The notes beneath the pieces are model-generated. The model saw only the letters and a program-made list of their open reading frames with translations. It did not search any database and was not told the origin of the DNA. From positions 1-64,000 of the forward strand of contig NZ_JAANOQ010000009.1 of NCBI RefSeq assembly GCF_011305415.1: a DNA stretch of 64,000 nucleotides, in the 5' to 3' direction. Below are positions 50,609-58,655 of this stretch, piece by piece. The position numbers and the translations under genes were made by a program. The DNA comes from Flavobacterium bernardetii (GTDB lineage: Bacteria; Bacteroidota; Bacteroidia; Flavobacteriales; Flavobacteriaceae). Each line of letters starts with the position of its first letter. Position 1 is the first letter of the stretch.

Positions 50609-52195
50609 TTAAAGTAAATCTGCTTCTTTTTTCTTTTTCTTACCTCTATACCAATCCCAAGCGAAATATCCAGCTAAAAGAATTAGGAAATATTTAAAGT
50701 ATGATTCTGGTTGACCTTCGCCACTTACCGTTGTAAAGAAACGTTCGGTTCTAAATTTATTGAATAAACCTTTTGCATTCCAATCTAAACTCATCCAAAT
50801 AAAAATTGGTTTACCTACAATATGATCAGCAGGAGTATAACCGAAATAACGTGCGTCTAAAGAACAATGTCTGTTATCTCCCATCATCCAAAAATAATCT
50901 TGTTTGAATGTGTAAGAGTTTGCTATTTTTCCGTTTATTTTAATCTCATTACCTTTTACTTCTAAAGTATTGCCTTCATATTCAGTAATGATGATTTTAT
51001 ATAATGGTAAGGTTTCTTTGTTTAGAGTAACAGTTTTACCAGCTTCAGGAATATAAATTGGGCCAAAATTATCACCATTCCAGTCATTAGTTACTGAAGG
51101 ATTTCCGTCTTCGAAATCTGGAAACACTCCATCTTTTGGACCTTTTTCTATCACTCGATTAACGGTTTTAATGCCAGAAACTGTTTTTAATTTTTCTGCA
51201 CCTTCAAAAGTTAATGCACGTATGTATAAAGTGTCTCTTGCGTCATTTTTAAAACCTGCGCCATCAGTTGAATTAAGTTCTTTTAAAATTCCTTCAAAGT
51301 CAATAGGAGTATTTGCGTCATAAGTAACTTCGTATGAATATTGAGGTTTTGCTCTTTCTGGTAAAATTAATTCTTTACCATTAACAAAAACAATTCCGTC
51401 TTTAATTTGTAAACTATCACCAGGAATTCCAACACATCTTTTTACATAATTTGTTTTTTTATCACGAGGTTTGTCAATTCTTTCTGTGGCACGTATATAC
51501 ATGTTTGAAAGTGTATCTCTTGGCCAGTTGAAAACAACAATGTCATTATTTTTTATTTTTTCTAAAGCTGGAAATCTGAAATATGGAAGTTGTGGTTTAC
51601 TTAAGTAAGATAGTTTTTTAATTACAGGAATAGAATCATGAACCATTGGCGCAGCAATAGGTGTCATTGGTGTTCTCGCTCCGTAATGAAACTTACTTAC
51701 AAATAAGAAATCTCCAATTAATAAAGATTTTTCTAAAGATGAAGATGGAATTACGAATGGTTGAATAAAATACGTGTGAACGAAAGTAGCGACTATCAAA
51801 GCAAATGTTAATGAACCTAAAGTGTCTAATGCTTTAGTTGCAGGTTTTGTTTCACGTTTTGCTTCGTAAGAAACGTCTTGTGTGTAATTTACATATCCAA
51901 TATATAATCCTAAAGTAACAACACCTAACCACATATCTGCAGTAGTTTTTTTACCGAAAGTACGTAAGGTTTCAATCCAAATTACAGGTAAAATCAACAA
52001 GTTAATTACAGGTAAAAACACTAAAAACATCCACCATTTTGGTCGGTTTATAATTTGCATTAAAACAATTCCATTATACACAGGAACAAATGCTTCCCAA
52101 GCTTTTCTACCAGCTTTTACATATAATTTCCAAGAGCAAATGCCGTGTAATGTGCTAATTACTAATAATGTGATAATCCAAGTTGATATGTCCAT
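50609..52195 (-). CDS. lepB: Signal peptidase I
   Basis: The 528-residue inner-membrane protease removes signal peptides from exported proteins. About 120 residues with several helices precede the catalytic domain. The catalytic Ser lies in FVIPSSSLEKSLLIGDFLFV and the general-base Lys in NYVKRCVGIPGDSLQIKDG. Box E is FWMMGDNRHCSLDARYFG. A long insert between those boxes makes it nearly twice the usual 200-320 residues, as is common in Flavobacteriaceae. It is the last gene of the dapB-side cluster. Confidence 0.93.
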   Translation of the reverse strand: MDISTWIITLLVISTLHGICSWKLYVKAGRKAWEAFVPVYNGIVLMQIINRPKWWMFLVFLPVINLLILPVIWIETLRTFGKKTTADMWLGVVTLGLYIGYVNYTQDVSYEAKRETKPATKALDTLGSLTFALIVATFVHTYFIQPFVIPSSSLEKSLLIGDFLFVSKFHYGARTPMTPIAAPMVHDSIPVIKKLSYLSKPQLPYFRFPALEKIKNNDIVVFNWPRDTLSNMYIRATERIDKPRDKKTNYVKRCVGIPGDSLQIKDGIVFVNGKELILPERAKPQYSYEVTYDANTPIDFEGILKELNSTDGAGFKNDARDTLYIRALTFEGAEKLKTVSGIKTVNRVIEKGPKDGVFPDFEDGNPSVTNDWNGDNFGPIYIPEAGKTVTLNKETLPLYKIIITEYEGNTLEVKGNEIKINGKIANSYTFKQDYFWMMGDNRHCSLDARYFGYTPADHIVGKPIFIWMSLDWNAKGLFNKFRTERFFTTVSGEGQPESYFKYFLILLAGYFAWDWYRGKKKKKEADLL

Positions 52196-52250
52196 ACTTA
52201 TTTATTGTTGTGAGGAACGAATTAATCTTCAAATCCTCTTATTTTTTATA

Positions 52251-52280
52251 CTTGTTTCTTTTTACTTTTTACTTGGCTCT
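52251..52280. repeat. GAGCCAAGTAAAAAG repeat after dapB
   Basis: On the minus strand it begins right after the dapB stop and reads AGAGCCAAGTAAAAAG, then TAAAAAG. The 23 bases of 52258-52280 equal 10780-10802 inverted. Here only two heptamers are present against about ten at 10786. Confidence 0.85.
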
Positions 52281-52979
52281 TTATATCCCTAAAACATCTT
52301 TCATAGTGAAAAAGCCTTTTTTTCCAAGTAACCATTCGGCAGCAATTACAGAACCTAAAGCAAAACCTTCTCTGCTGTGAGCCGTATGTTTGATTTCAAT
52401 TTGGTCCACTTTACTGTCGTAAAAAACAGAATGTGTTCCAGGAATGTTTTCTATTCTTTTCGCATCAATATAAATTTCATTTGTTGATGCGTTATCTAAA
52501 GTCCAATCGGTGTAATCTGTATTTTCTATAATTCCTTTAGCTAAACTAATGGCTGTTCCGCTTGGCGCATCTAATTTTTGTAAGTGATGAATTTCTTCCA
52601 TTGAGACATTATAGTCTTTAAGGTTTTTCATCATTTTTGCCAAGTAATTATTCAGTTCGAAAAAAATATTTACCCCTAAACTAAAATTGGAACCATAAAT
52701 AAAACTTCCGTTTTTTTCTTGGCATAAATTCACCATTTCATCGTAATTTTCTAACCAACCTGTTGTTCCTGAGATTACAGGAATATTGTGGTTTAAACAT
52801 TCTGAAATATGACCTACCGCACTATTTGGAACACTAAAATCAATAGCGACATCAGCATCTAATAATCCATCAAAACTATCTGAGCTTCCTTTTTTCAAAA
52901 CAATTTGATGTCCACGTTCTAAAGCAATGTTTTCAATTACTTTTCCCATTTTTCCGTAACCTAAAAGTGCTATCTTCAT
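52281..52979 (-). CDS. dapB: 4-hydroxy-tetrahydrodipicolinate reductase
   Basis: The 232-residue enzyme makes tetrahydrodipicolinate in the lysine/diaminopimelate pathway. It has the nucleotide-binding start KIALLGYGKMGKVIENIA, IDFSVPNSAVGHI, SGTTGW, SNFSLGVNIFFELN, and the substrate site EIHHLQKLDAPSGTA. It is a little shorter than the E. coli enzyme (273), as usual in Bacteroidota. It lies between DUF5683 and lepB on the same strand. Confidence 0.94.
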   Translation of the reverse strand: MKIALLGYGKMGKVIENIALERGHQIVLKKGSSDSFDGLLDADVAIDFSVPNSAVGHISECLNHNIPVISGTTGWLENYDEMVNLCQEKNGSFIYGSNFSLGVNIFFELNNYLAKMMKNLKDYNVSMEEIHHLQKLDAPSGTAISLAKGIIENTDYTDWTLDNASTNEIYIDAKRIENIPGTHSVFYDSKVDQIEIKHTAHSREGFALGSVIAAEWLLGKKGFFTMKDVLGI

Positions 52980-53023
52980 TTTGTATTAGTATTGTTTTAA
53001 AGAAATTGTTACTTAAAGCAATG

Positions 53024-53587
53024 TTAAAATTGATACGTTAACGTAAATCCAACATCTTGTTTGTAAGTATAAGGGTTGGTTTGTAAGTCTGGTTTTAAAG
53101 ATAAATCGTCATTTACGTTAAATTGTAGTAAATGAGCATCAACATTAGCATCAACAATATTTAAAATGTATAAAGCACCTGTAATAAGTACCGATAAATC
53201 TCTGTTTTTTTGATAGAATTTTTGACCACGAATAACGCTTTCGTCAGATAATTTACCAAAAGTTGGATCAGATGTGTCTGCTCCACCATTTATCAAACGT
53301 TTTTTGTATTCGTTTCTATATTGATTGTGCTTTTTGTTGCTATCTACAATAAAATATACTCCAGCGCCAATGGCTCCATATACAATAGGGATTTTCCAAT
53401 ACCGTTTGTTATAGGCTTGTCCTAATCCTGGTAAAATTGCAGAATAAAAAGCAGCTTTTGCTGGCGATAACGGATTAATGTCACCTTTTACAGTTTGTTT
53501 TGTTTCTATTTTCAATTCTTTATTTTGAGCAACTGATAATGGAGCACCCAAAAATAAAAAAACAAATATGTATAGAAGTTGCTTCAC
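53024..53587 (-). CDS. DUF5683-family protein
   Basis: The 187-residue protein has a signal peptide (KQLLYIFVFLFLGAPLSVAQ), then SPAKAAFYSAILPGLGQAYNKRYWKIPIVY, the mark of DUF5683. Two or three membrane helices follow. Its start overlaps the parB stop by one base, so it is probably co-translated with the partition genes, although no role in segregation is known. Confidence 0.85.
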   Translation of the reverse strand: MKQLLYIFVFLFLGAPLSVAQNKELKIETKQTVKGDINPLSPAKAAFYSAILPGLGQAYNKRYWKIPIVYGAIGAGVYFIVDSNKKHNQYRNEYKKRLINGGADTSDPTFGKLSDESVIRGQKFYQKNRDLSVLITGALYILNIVDANVDAHLLQFNVNDDLSLKPDLQTNPYTYKQDVGFTLTYQF

Positions 53588-54486
53588 TAGTTGTTGATTA
53601 ATTTCATAATTCTATTAAAGTCTTCTTCCGAATGAAAAGGAATTGAAATTTTTCCTTTACCATTAGCGGCAACATTTACATCTACTTTAGCACCAAAGAA
53701 ATCAGCGAACGTTTTCTTTTGTTCTGTAGGAATTTCAAAAGATTTTGTTGAAGCTGGTTTGCCTGTTTTTGGTTTTAAACCTTCTTGGTATTTCTTCACT
53801 AAAGCTTCCGTATCTCTAACAGATAAATTCTGAGTAACAACAGTATGATAAATATCGCTTTGAGCGTCTTGATCTTCAATGTTAATTAATGCTCTACCAT
53901 GTCCCATCGAAATAAAACCATCTCTCATTCCAGTTTGAATGATTGGATCTAATTTTAATAAACGTAAGTAGTTCGTAATAGTAGAACGTTTTTTACCCAC
54001 ACGTTCACTCATTTCTTCCTGAGTTAAATTTACTTCTTCAATTAATCTTTGATAAGAAATAGCAACTTCAATCGGATCTAAATCGTGACGTTGTATATTT
54101 TCTACTAATGCCATGATTAACGATTCGTTATCGTTCGCTAATCTGATGTATGCGGGAATTGTAGAAAGACCTAATAATTTTGAAGCACGTAATCTTCGTT
54201 CTCCAGAAATTAATTGGTATTTATTAAATTCTAATTTTCTAACAGTAATTGGTTGAATTACACCAACTTCTTTGATGGATTTGGCTAATTCTTGTAAAGT
54301 TTCTTCATTGAAATTAGTTCTTGGTTGAAACGGATTGATTTCAATAAAATTAATATCAAGTTCAATGATGCTGCCTACAACTTTATCTGCACCTTTATCC
54401 TCAACCGACTTAATATCGTTTGAAGGATCACTTAAAAGTGCCGATAATCCTCTTCCTAATACAGGTTTTTTTACTGCTTTTGTCAT
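53587..54486 (-). CDS. parB: Chromosome partitioning protein ParB
   Basis: The 299-residue DNA-binding CTPase loads at parS and helps segregate the origin. It has the N-terminal LGRGLSALL, the ParB/Srx CTP-binding domain (INPFQPRTNF, then LISGERRLRASKLLG with the GERR box), a helix-turn-helix (LTQEEMSERVGKKRSTITNYLRLL) and a C-terminal dimer region. It overlaps parA by one base. No full parS was noticed in the window. Confidence 0.95.
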   Translation of the reverse strand: MTKAVKKPVLGRGLSALLSDPSNDIKSVEDKGADKVVGSIIELDINFIEINPFQPRTNFNEETLQELAKSIKEVGVIQPITVRKLEFNKYQLISGERRLRASKLLGLSTIPAYIRLANDNESLIMALVENIQRHDLDPIEVAISYQRLIEEVNLTQEEMSERVGKKRSTITNYLRLLKLDPIIQTGMRDGFISMGHGRALINIEDQDAQSDIYHTVVTQNLSVRDTEALVKKYQEGLKPKTGKPASTKSFEIPTEQKKTFADFFGAKVDVNVAANGKGKISIPFHSEEDFNRIMKLINN

Positions 54487-55256
54487 TATATAGTACTGTT
54501 TTTCTTGATAATTTCTTCTGCTAAATTTAAGTAATTGGTTGCACCTTTGCTAGTGGCATCATAATTAATGATACTTTCCCCAAAACTCGGAGCTTCACTT
54601 AATTTAATATTTCTTTGAATTATAGTTGAGAACACCATGTTGTTAAAATGCTTCTGAACTTCTTCCACTACTTGGTTTGATAAACGTAAACGAGAATCGT
54701 ACATAGTTAAAAGTAAGCCTTCAATATCTAAAGCTGGATTGTGAATTTTTTGTACGCTTTTTATTGTATTCAATAATTTCCCTAAACCTTCCAAGGCAAA
54801 ATATTCACACTGAATTGGAATCACAACACTATCGGCAGCAGTTAAAGCATTTAAAGTTAACAAACCTAAAGATGGTGCGCAATCAATAATAATATAATCG
54901 TATTCTTCTTTTATGTCGTTTAATGCTTGTTTCAGCATGTATTCTCTATTTTCTTTGTCAACCAATTCAATTTCAATGGCAACTAAGTCAATATGCGCTG
55001 GAATTATCCAAACATTTGGAGCAGTAGTAGCAATTACACCATCTTCAGCTTTGTTACTATGTTCTAATATTTGATAGGTTCCAATTTCTACGGTTTCCAC
55101 ATCAATTCCTAATCCAGAACTAGCGTTAGCTTGCGGATCTGCATCTATTAATAAAACTTTTTTCTCTAAAACACCTAAAGCAGCGGCAAGATTTATTGAA
55201 GTTGTTGTTTTTCCTACACCACCCTTTTGATTGGCAATTGCAATGATTTTACCCAT
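54486..55256 (-). CDS. parA: Chromosome partitioning ATPase ParA
   Basis: I start at ATG 55254-55256 (GKIIAIANQKGGVGKTTT); the frame is open to 55292, but family members begin at MGK. The 256-residue Walker-type ATPase has the deviant Walker A KGGVGKTTTSINLAAALG, the LLIDADPQANASSGLG motif and IIDCAPSLGLLTLNAL. It works with ParB to move origins. It is the first gene of the parA-parB-DUF5683-dapB-lepB string. Confidence 0.95.
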   Translation of the reverse strand: MGKIIAIANQKGGVGKTTTSINLAAALGVLEKKVLLIDADPQANASSGLGIDVETVEIGTYQILEHSNKAEDGVIATTAPNVWIIPAHIDLVAIEIELVDKENREYMLKQALNDIKEEYDYIIIDCAPSLGLLTLNALTAADSVVIPIQCEYFALEGLGKLLNTIKSVQKIHNPALDIEGLLLTMYDSRLRLSNQVVEEVQKHFNNMVFSTIIQRNIKLSEAPSFGESIINYDATSKGATNYLNLAEEIIKKNSTI

Positions 55257-55327
55257 TTTTTCTTTTAAAATTTTCGAAGCGTAAAAATACAATTATTTAT
55301 GGTATAACCAACCCAATTTTATTAACA

Positions 55328-55360
55328 TTGCGTTAAACTCTTTATTTCAGTGTATCTTTG
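55328..55360 (+). promoter_or_regulatory. idi-queD-manA operon promoter
   Basis: TTG (55328-55330), 22 bases, TATCTTTG (55353-55360), 48 bases before the idi start. Spacing is at the long end of the accepted range. Confidence 0.5.
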
Positions 55361-55408
55361 CTATTAAAATTATTTTTTTTGTAAATTTGACATCTAAAAT
55401 TTTCCAGA

Positions 55409-55954
55409 GTGGTAGAAGAAAAAGTTATTTTAGTGGACACAAATGATAATCCAATTGGGTTAATGAATAAGCTAGAAGCACATGAGAAAGCGTTGTTGCA
55501 TAGAGCTTTTTCTGTTTTTATTTTGAATGATAAAAATGAGCTGATGTTACAACAACGCGCGCATCATAAATACCATTCACCTTTATTGTGGACGAACACG
55601 TGTTGTAGTCACCAACGTGAAAATGAGAACAATATTCAAGCAGGAACAAGACGTCTTCGCGAAGAAATGGGTTTTGAAACGGAATTAAAAGAAATGTTTC
55701 ATTTTATTTACAAAGCACCTTTTGATAACGGATTAACAGAACACGAATTAGATCATGTAATGATAGGTTATTATAACGATTTTCCTTTTATTAATGAAGA
55801 TGAAGTGGAAAGTTGGAAATGGATGAAAATTGAAGACATTAAAAACGATATGATTGAAAATCCAGACATTTATACTGTTTGGTTTAAAATAATTTTTGAA
55901 GAATTTTATCATCATTTTGATGAAAATTTAACAGCCAAAAAAAATATAAATTGA
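55409..55954 (+). CDS. idi: Isopentenyl-diphosphate delta-isomerase, type 1
   Basis: The 181-residue Nudix-fold enzyme interconverts isopentenyl and dimethylallyl diphosphate for isoprenoid synthesis. It has VDTNDNPIGLMNKLEAHEK, the catalytic Cys in WTNTCCSHQRENE, and RRLREEMGFETE with the Nudix-like glutamates. The start is GTG at 55409; the first in-frame ATG (codon 19) would remove conserved residues. It is first in a tight operon with queD and manA genes. Confidence 0.93.
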   Translation: MVEEKVILVDTNDNPIGLMNKLEAHEKALLHRAFSVFILNDKNELMLQQRAHHKYHSPLLWTNTCCSHQRENENNIQAGTRRLREEMGFETELKEMFHFIYKAPFDNGLTEHELDHVMIGYYNDFPFINEDEVESWKWMKIEDIKNDMIENPDIYTVWFKIIFEEFYHHFDENLTAKKNIN

Positions 55955-56361
55955 GAGCAAAAATAAGTAGAAAAGCACATTTTAACGCTGCGCATAGATT
56001 ATATCGTAAAGACTGGTCTATGGAAAAGAACGATGCGGTATTTGGAAAATGTAACAATCCAAATTTTCACGGCCATAACTACGAATTAATTGTCAGTGTT
56101 ACTGGTGAAATTAGCCCAGAAACGGGCTATATTATGGATGTGAAAATTTTATCGGATTTAATTAAACTACATATTGAAGATGCTTTTGATCACAAAAATC
56201 TTAATTTAGATGTACCTGAATTTGAAAATTTAAATCCAACTGCCGAAAATATTTCAGTAGTTATTTGGCAAAAATTGAGAAATCAAATCGAAATTAAATA
56301 CGATTTAGAGGTGGTTTTATATGAAACACCAAGAAATTTTGTAACCTATAGTGGAAATTAA
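55951..56361 (+). CDS. queD: 6-pyruvoyl-tetrahydropterin synthase family (QueD-like)
   Basis: The 136-residue protein belongs to the 6-carboxytetrahydropterin synthase/6-pyruvoyl-tetrahydropterin synthase family. Zinc-binding histidines are in FNAAHRL and NFHGHNYEL, and the catalytic Asp/His/Glu group includes DHKNLNLD and ETPRNF. It starts with TTG (55951), which overlaps the idi stop in TTGA. ATGA overlaps are common, so this may be a mutated ATG or a real weak start. It makes a precursor of queuosine or a pterin. Confidence 0.9.
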   Translation: MRAKISRKAHFNAAHRLYRKDWSMEKNDAVFGKCNNPNFHGHNYELIVSVTGEISPETGYIMDVKILSDLIKLHIEDAFDHKNLNLDVPEFENLNPTAENISVVIWQKLRNQIEIKYDLEVVLYETPRNFVTYSGN

Positions 56362-57321
56362 ATGAAGTTATATCCACTAACATTTGAACCCATTTATAAA
56401 GAGAGAATTTGGGGCGGAACGAAGTTGAAAGATTTTTTAAATAAATCTTTTGAGGCTAATTTTATTGGCGAAAGTTGGGAGTTGTCAACTGTAACTAATG
56501 ATGTTAGTGTGGTTTCTAATGGAGAATTTACTGGACTAAATTTAAATGAATTAATTAAAAAATATCCAACAGAAATATTAGGTAAAAATTGTATTGAAAA
56601 ATACGGATTTGTTTTTCCATTGCTTTTCAAGTTTTTAGATGCTAAAGAGGATTTATCTATTCAAGTACATCCAAATGACGAATTGGCTAAAAAGAGGCAT
56701 AATTCTTTTGGTAAAACAGAAATGTGGTATGTAATGCAAGCTGATGAAAATGCAAGATTGGTTATTGGTTTCAAAGAATCAACAAATAAAAAAGATTATT
56801 TAAAACATTTAGAAGATAAAACTTTAGTTACTATTCTGAATGAAACCTCTGTTAAAAAAGGAGATACGTTTTTCTTGGGAACTGGTACAGTTCATGCCAT
56901 TGGTGCTGGAGTTTTAATTGCTGAAATTCAACAAACGAGTGATATTACTTATAGGTTATATGATTGGGATAGACTTGATGCAAACGGAAATAGTAGAGAA
57001 TTACATACAGATTTAGCCGTTGAAGCAATCAATTATGATAAAACCAAAACCAAAGTACAATATAAAAACCAACCAAACGAAAGTGTTAATCTAGTTCAAT
57101 GTCCGTTTTTTACAACTAATATTTTAGAAGTTTCAGGAAATTATAATTGGAATAAGAAAAAGGAATCCTTTACTGTTTTTATGTGTACTGAAGGTAGTTT
57201 TGTGTTAGTTACACCAGATTCAAAATCAAAATTTAAAAAAGGTAATACGGTTTTAATTCCAGCTGCATTAGAAGAATTTCAAATTATTGGAGAAACTTCA
57301 CTGTTGGAAATTACAATTTAA
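56362..57321 (+). CDS. manA: Mannose-6-phosphate isomerase, class I
   Basis: The 319-residue zinc enzyme interconverts fructose-6-phosphate and mannose-6-phosphate, feeding GDP-mannose and glycan synthesis. It has PIYKERIWGGTKLKDFL, the zinc/active-site motif LSIQVHPNDELAKKRHNSFGKTEMW, and FLGTGTVHAIGAGVLIAEIQQTSDITYR. It is the short bacterial form. The start follows the queD stop without a gap. The combination of isoprenoid, pterin and mannose genes has no obvious metabolic link. Confidence 0.93.
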   Translation: MKLYPLTFEPIYKERIWGGTKLKDFLNKSFEANFIGESWELSTVTNDVSVVSNGEFTGLNLNELIKKYPTEILGKNCIEKYGFVFPLLFKFLDAKEDLSIQVHPNDELAKKRHNSFGKTEMWYVMQADENARLVIGFKESTNKKDYLKHLEDKTLVTILNETSVKKGDTFFLGTGTVHAIGAGVLIAEIQQTSDITYRLYDWDRLDANGNSRELHTDLAVEAINYDKTKTKVQYKNQPNESVNLVQCPFFTTNILEVSGNYNWNKKKESFTVFMCTEGSFVLVTPDSKSKFKKGNTVLIPAALEEFQIIGETSLLEITI

Positions 57322-57345
57322 TTAGCAGCGTATCAATATATTGTT

Positions 57346-57353
57346 TACTTTTG
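57346..57353 (+). promoter_or_regulatory. -7 element TACTTTTG before the 89-residue protein
   Basis: TACTTTTG followed by CACCATA lies 25 bases before ATG 57379, the same arrangement as before the gene at 45230. Confidence 0.55.
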
Positions 57354-57378
57354 CACCATAATTTTTAAAAATAACAAA

Positions 57379-57648
57379 ATGGCAAGCGTTAAAAACTTGA
57401 AAAAAGAAATAAACTACGTTTTAGGAGATATCTTAAACATAGTATACATTTGGGAAATGACTTCTGGCGGAAAACCAACTGAATCTTCAGAGGCTTTAGT
57501 AGGAGATATTTACGATGCATTTGATGCATTGATGGTAAAAGTTAACCAAAAAGATGTTGAAAATAAAAAAGCACATTACAAATTAGTTAAGGAAGAATTC
57601 GAAGTTGCTGCAAATCAATTTGTTGCAAAAGTGAACGAATTAAACTAA
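57379..57648 (+). CDS. Small helical protein, 89 aa
   Basis: No named family is recognised. The protein begins MASVKNLKKEINYVLGDILN and is mainly alpha-helical and charged, with DIYDAFDALMVKVNQKDVENKK and a C-terminal FVAKVNELN. It is acidic overall with no membrane segment, so cytoplasmic. From memory, similar short proteins are conserved in Flavobacteriia. It has its own promoter and precedes two tRNA genes. Confidence 0.75.
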   Translation: MASVKNLKKEINYVLGDILNIVYIWEMTSGGKPTESSEALVGDIYDAFDALMVKVNQKDVENKKAHYKLVKEEFEVAANQFVAKVNELN

Positions 57649-57678
57649 AAAAAAAGGCAAAAAAAACAATTATTTTTT

Positions 57679-57708
57679 TTGCAAATTAAAAATTCAAGGC
57701 TATATTTG
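57679..57708 (+). promoter_or_regulatory. tRNA-Thr promoter
   Basis: TTG (57679-57681), 19 bases, TATATTTG (57701-57708), 16 bases before the first tRNA. It is an exact consensus match. Confidence 0.8.
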
Positions 57709-57724
57709 CACTGCAATATGAGTC

Positions 57725-57798
57725 GCCGGTGTAGCTCAGCTGGCTAGAGCAGCTGATTTGTAATCAGCAGGTCGTGGGTTCGAGTCCCTCCACTGGCT
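57725..57798 (+). tRNA. tRNA-Thr (anticodon TGT), copy 1
   Basis: A complete cloverleaf: acceptor GCCGGTG pairs with CACTGGC (one G-T), D-arm TAGCTCAGCTGG, anticodon stem CTGAT/ATCAG with loop TTGTAAT giving TGT, T-arm GTGGGTTCGAGTCCCTC. The discriminator is T and CCA is not encoded. Confidence 0.96.
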
Positions 57799-57803
57799 CA
57801 GAA

Positions 57804-57833
57804 AAAGGTAATCTTAGGGTTACCTTTTTTCCT
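57804..57833 (+). terminator. Terminator after tRNA-Thr copy 1
   Basis: AAAGGTAA and TTACCTTT pair around TCTTAGGG, followed by a T-run. Confidence 0.75.
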
Positions 57834-57870
57834 TTTTTTAAGGAAATTCATATTGTAGATAAGGCATTTT

Positions 57871-57944
57871 GCCGGTGTAGCTCAGCTGGCTAGAGCAGCT
57901 GATTTGTAATCAGCAGGTCGTGGGTTCGAGTCCCTCCACTGGCT
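57871..57944 (+). tRNA. tRNA-Thr (anticodon TGT), copy 2
   Basis: This is identical over all 74 bases to the copy at 57725-57798. A separate consensus promoter is not obvious between the two, although a terminator is, so read-through or a weak promoter near 57843-57870 must supply it. Confidence 0.96.
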
Positions 57945-57945
57945 C

Positions 57946-57975
57946 AAAAAAAGGTAATCGAAAGATTGCCTTTTT
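57946..57975 (+). terminator. Terminator after tRNA-Thr copy 2
   Basis: AAAAAGGTAATC pairs with GATTGCCTTTTT around GAAA with one mismatch, followed by T residues. It is similar to the terminator of copy 1. Confidence 0.75.
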
Positions 57976-58121
57976 TTATTTTATACCATTTCTAAAATTC
58001 TACCTACTTTCCTTCATTTTATAATTTAACGTTTTATTGTTTTTTAAATAATTTTCGTTTTCTTTTTTTTCGTAATTTTACTAAACAGATTTTTTTTCAG
58101 AATAAATGAAAAATTTTATAT

Positions 58122-58145
58122 AAATACTATGCATGCATAGTATTT
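58122..58145. promoter_or_regulatory. 24-base perfect palindrome, putative MarR operator
   Basis: The palindrome has core ACTATGCATGCATAGT and A/T-rich ends, centred between 58133 and 58134. It ends five bases before the -7 element of the MarR gene, so a bound dimer would cover the -33 region. This is typical of autoregulated MarR genes. No second copy was noticed before fadN or fadA. Confidence 0.7.
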
Positions 58146-58150
58146 TTTTC

Positions 58151-58158
58151 TATATTTG
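58151..58158 (+). promoter_or_regulatory. -7 element TATATTTG of the MarR-fad operon
   Basis: A perfect TAnnTTTG lies 14 bases before the MarR ATG. The -33 position falls inside the palindrome and lacks a TTG, consistent with a regulated promoter. Confidence 0.6.
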
Positions 58159-58172
58159 AAAAAAAATACTTT

Positions 58173-58628
58173 ATGCAAGACAAAACAATTGATTACGTTT
58201 TAAGGTATACTTGGCAAACTGTTGCCAAAATGTATAACGAAGAAGCGGCTAAATATGGTGCGACAATGGCTACAGGATTTGCTTTGTTAAGTATTGATAA
58301 AGATAAAGGTATTCCATCAACAGCTTTAGGACCAAGAATGGGAATGGAAGCGACAAGTTTAACAAGAACTTTAAAGTCGATGGAAGAACGAGGATTAATC
58401 GTTCGTAAAAAAAATCCTGCAGACGGAAGAGGCGTTTTAATCTTTCTTACAGAAGAAGGAAAACTAAAACGTGAATTGTCTAAAAAAACAGTACTTCAAT
58501 TCAATGAAGTGATCAAAACTAAAATTACGGAAGCCCAACTTCAAAACTTTATGGAAGTGGCCGAAATTATAAATGAACAAATTCTAGAGAAAGAAATTTT
58601 TGATAAAAATATCTTATCAAACAAGTAA
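58173..58628 (+). CDS. MarR-family transcriptional regulator
   Basis: The 151-residue winged-helix repressor has the recognition region MGMEATSLTRTLKSMEERGLIVRKKNPADGRGVLIFLTEEG, with the usual wing DxR (DGR). Flanking helices form the dimer. It heads an operon with fatty-acid oxidation genes 27 bases downstream and has a palindrome at its promoter. I infer that it represses the operon until a fatty-acid-derived ligand, perhaps an acyl-CoA, releases it, as TetR-type FadR does in Bacillus. Confidence 0.9.
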   Translation: MQDKTIDYVLRYTWQTVAKMYNEEAAKYGATMATGFALLSIDKDKGIPSTALGPRMGMEATSLTRTLKSMEERGLIVRKKNPADGRGVLIFLTEEGKLKRELSKKTVLQFNEVIKTKITEAQLQNFMEVAEIINEQILEKEIFDKNILSNK

Positions 58629-58655
58629 ACACAATATATATAATACATAAAACGT

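Noticed and set aside
51848..51856. TGTTTCACG inside lepB considered as a parS site near parA/parB
   Set aside because: Only the left half fits; the right half lacks the GTGAAACA mirror, so it is probably chance.
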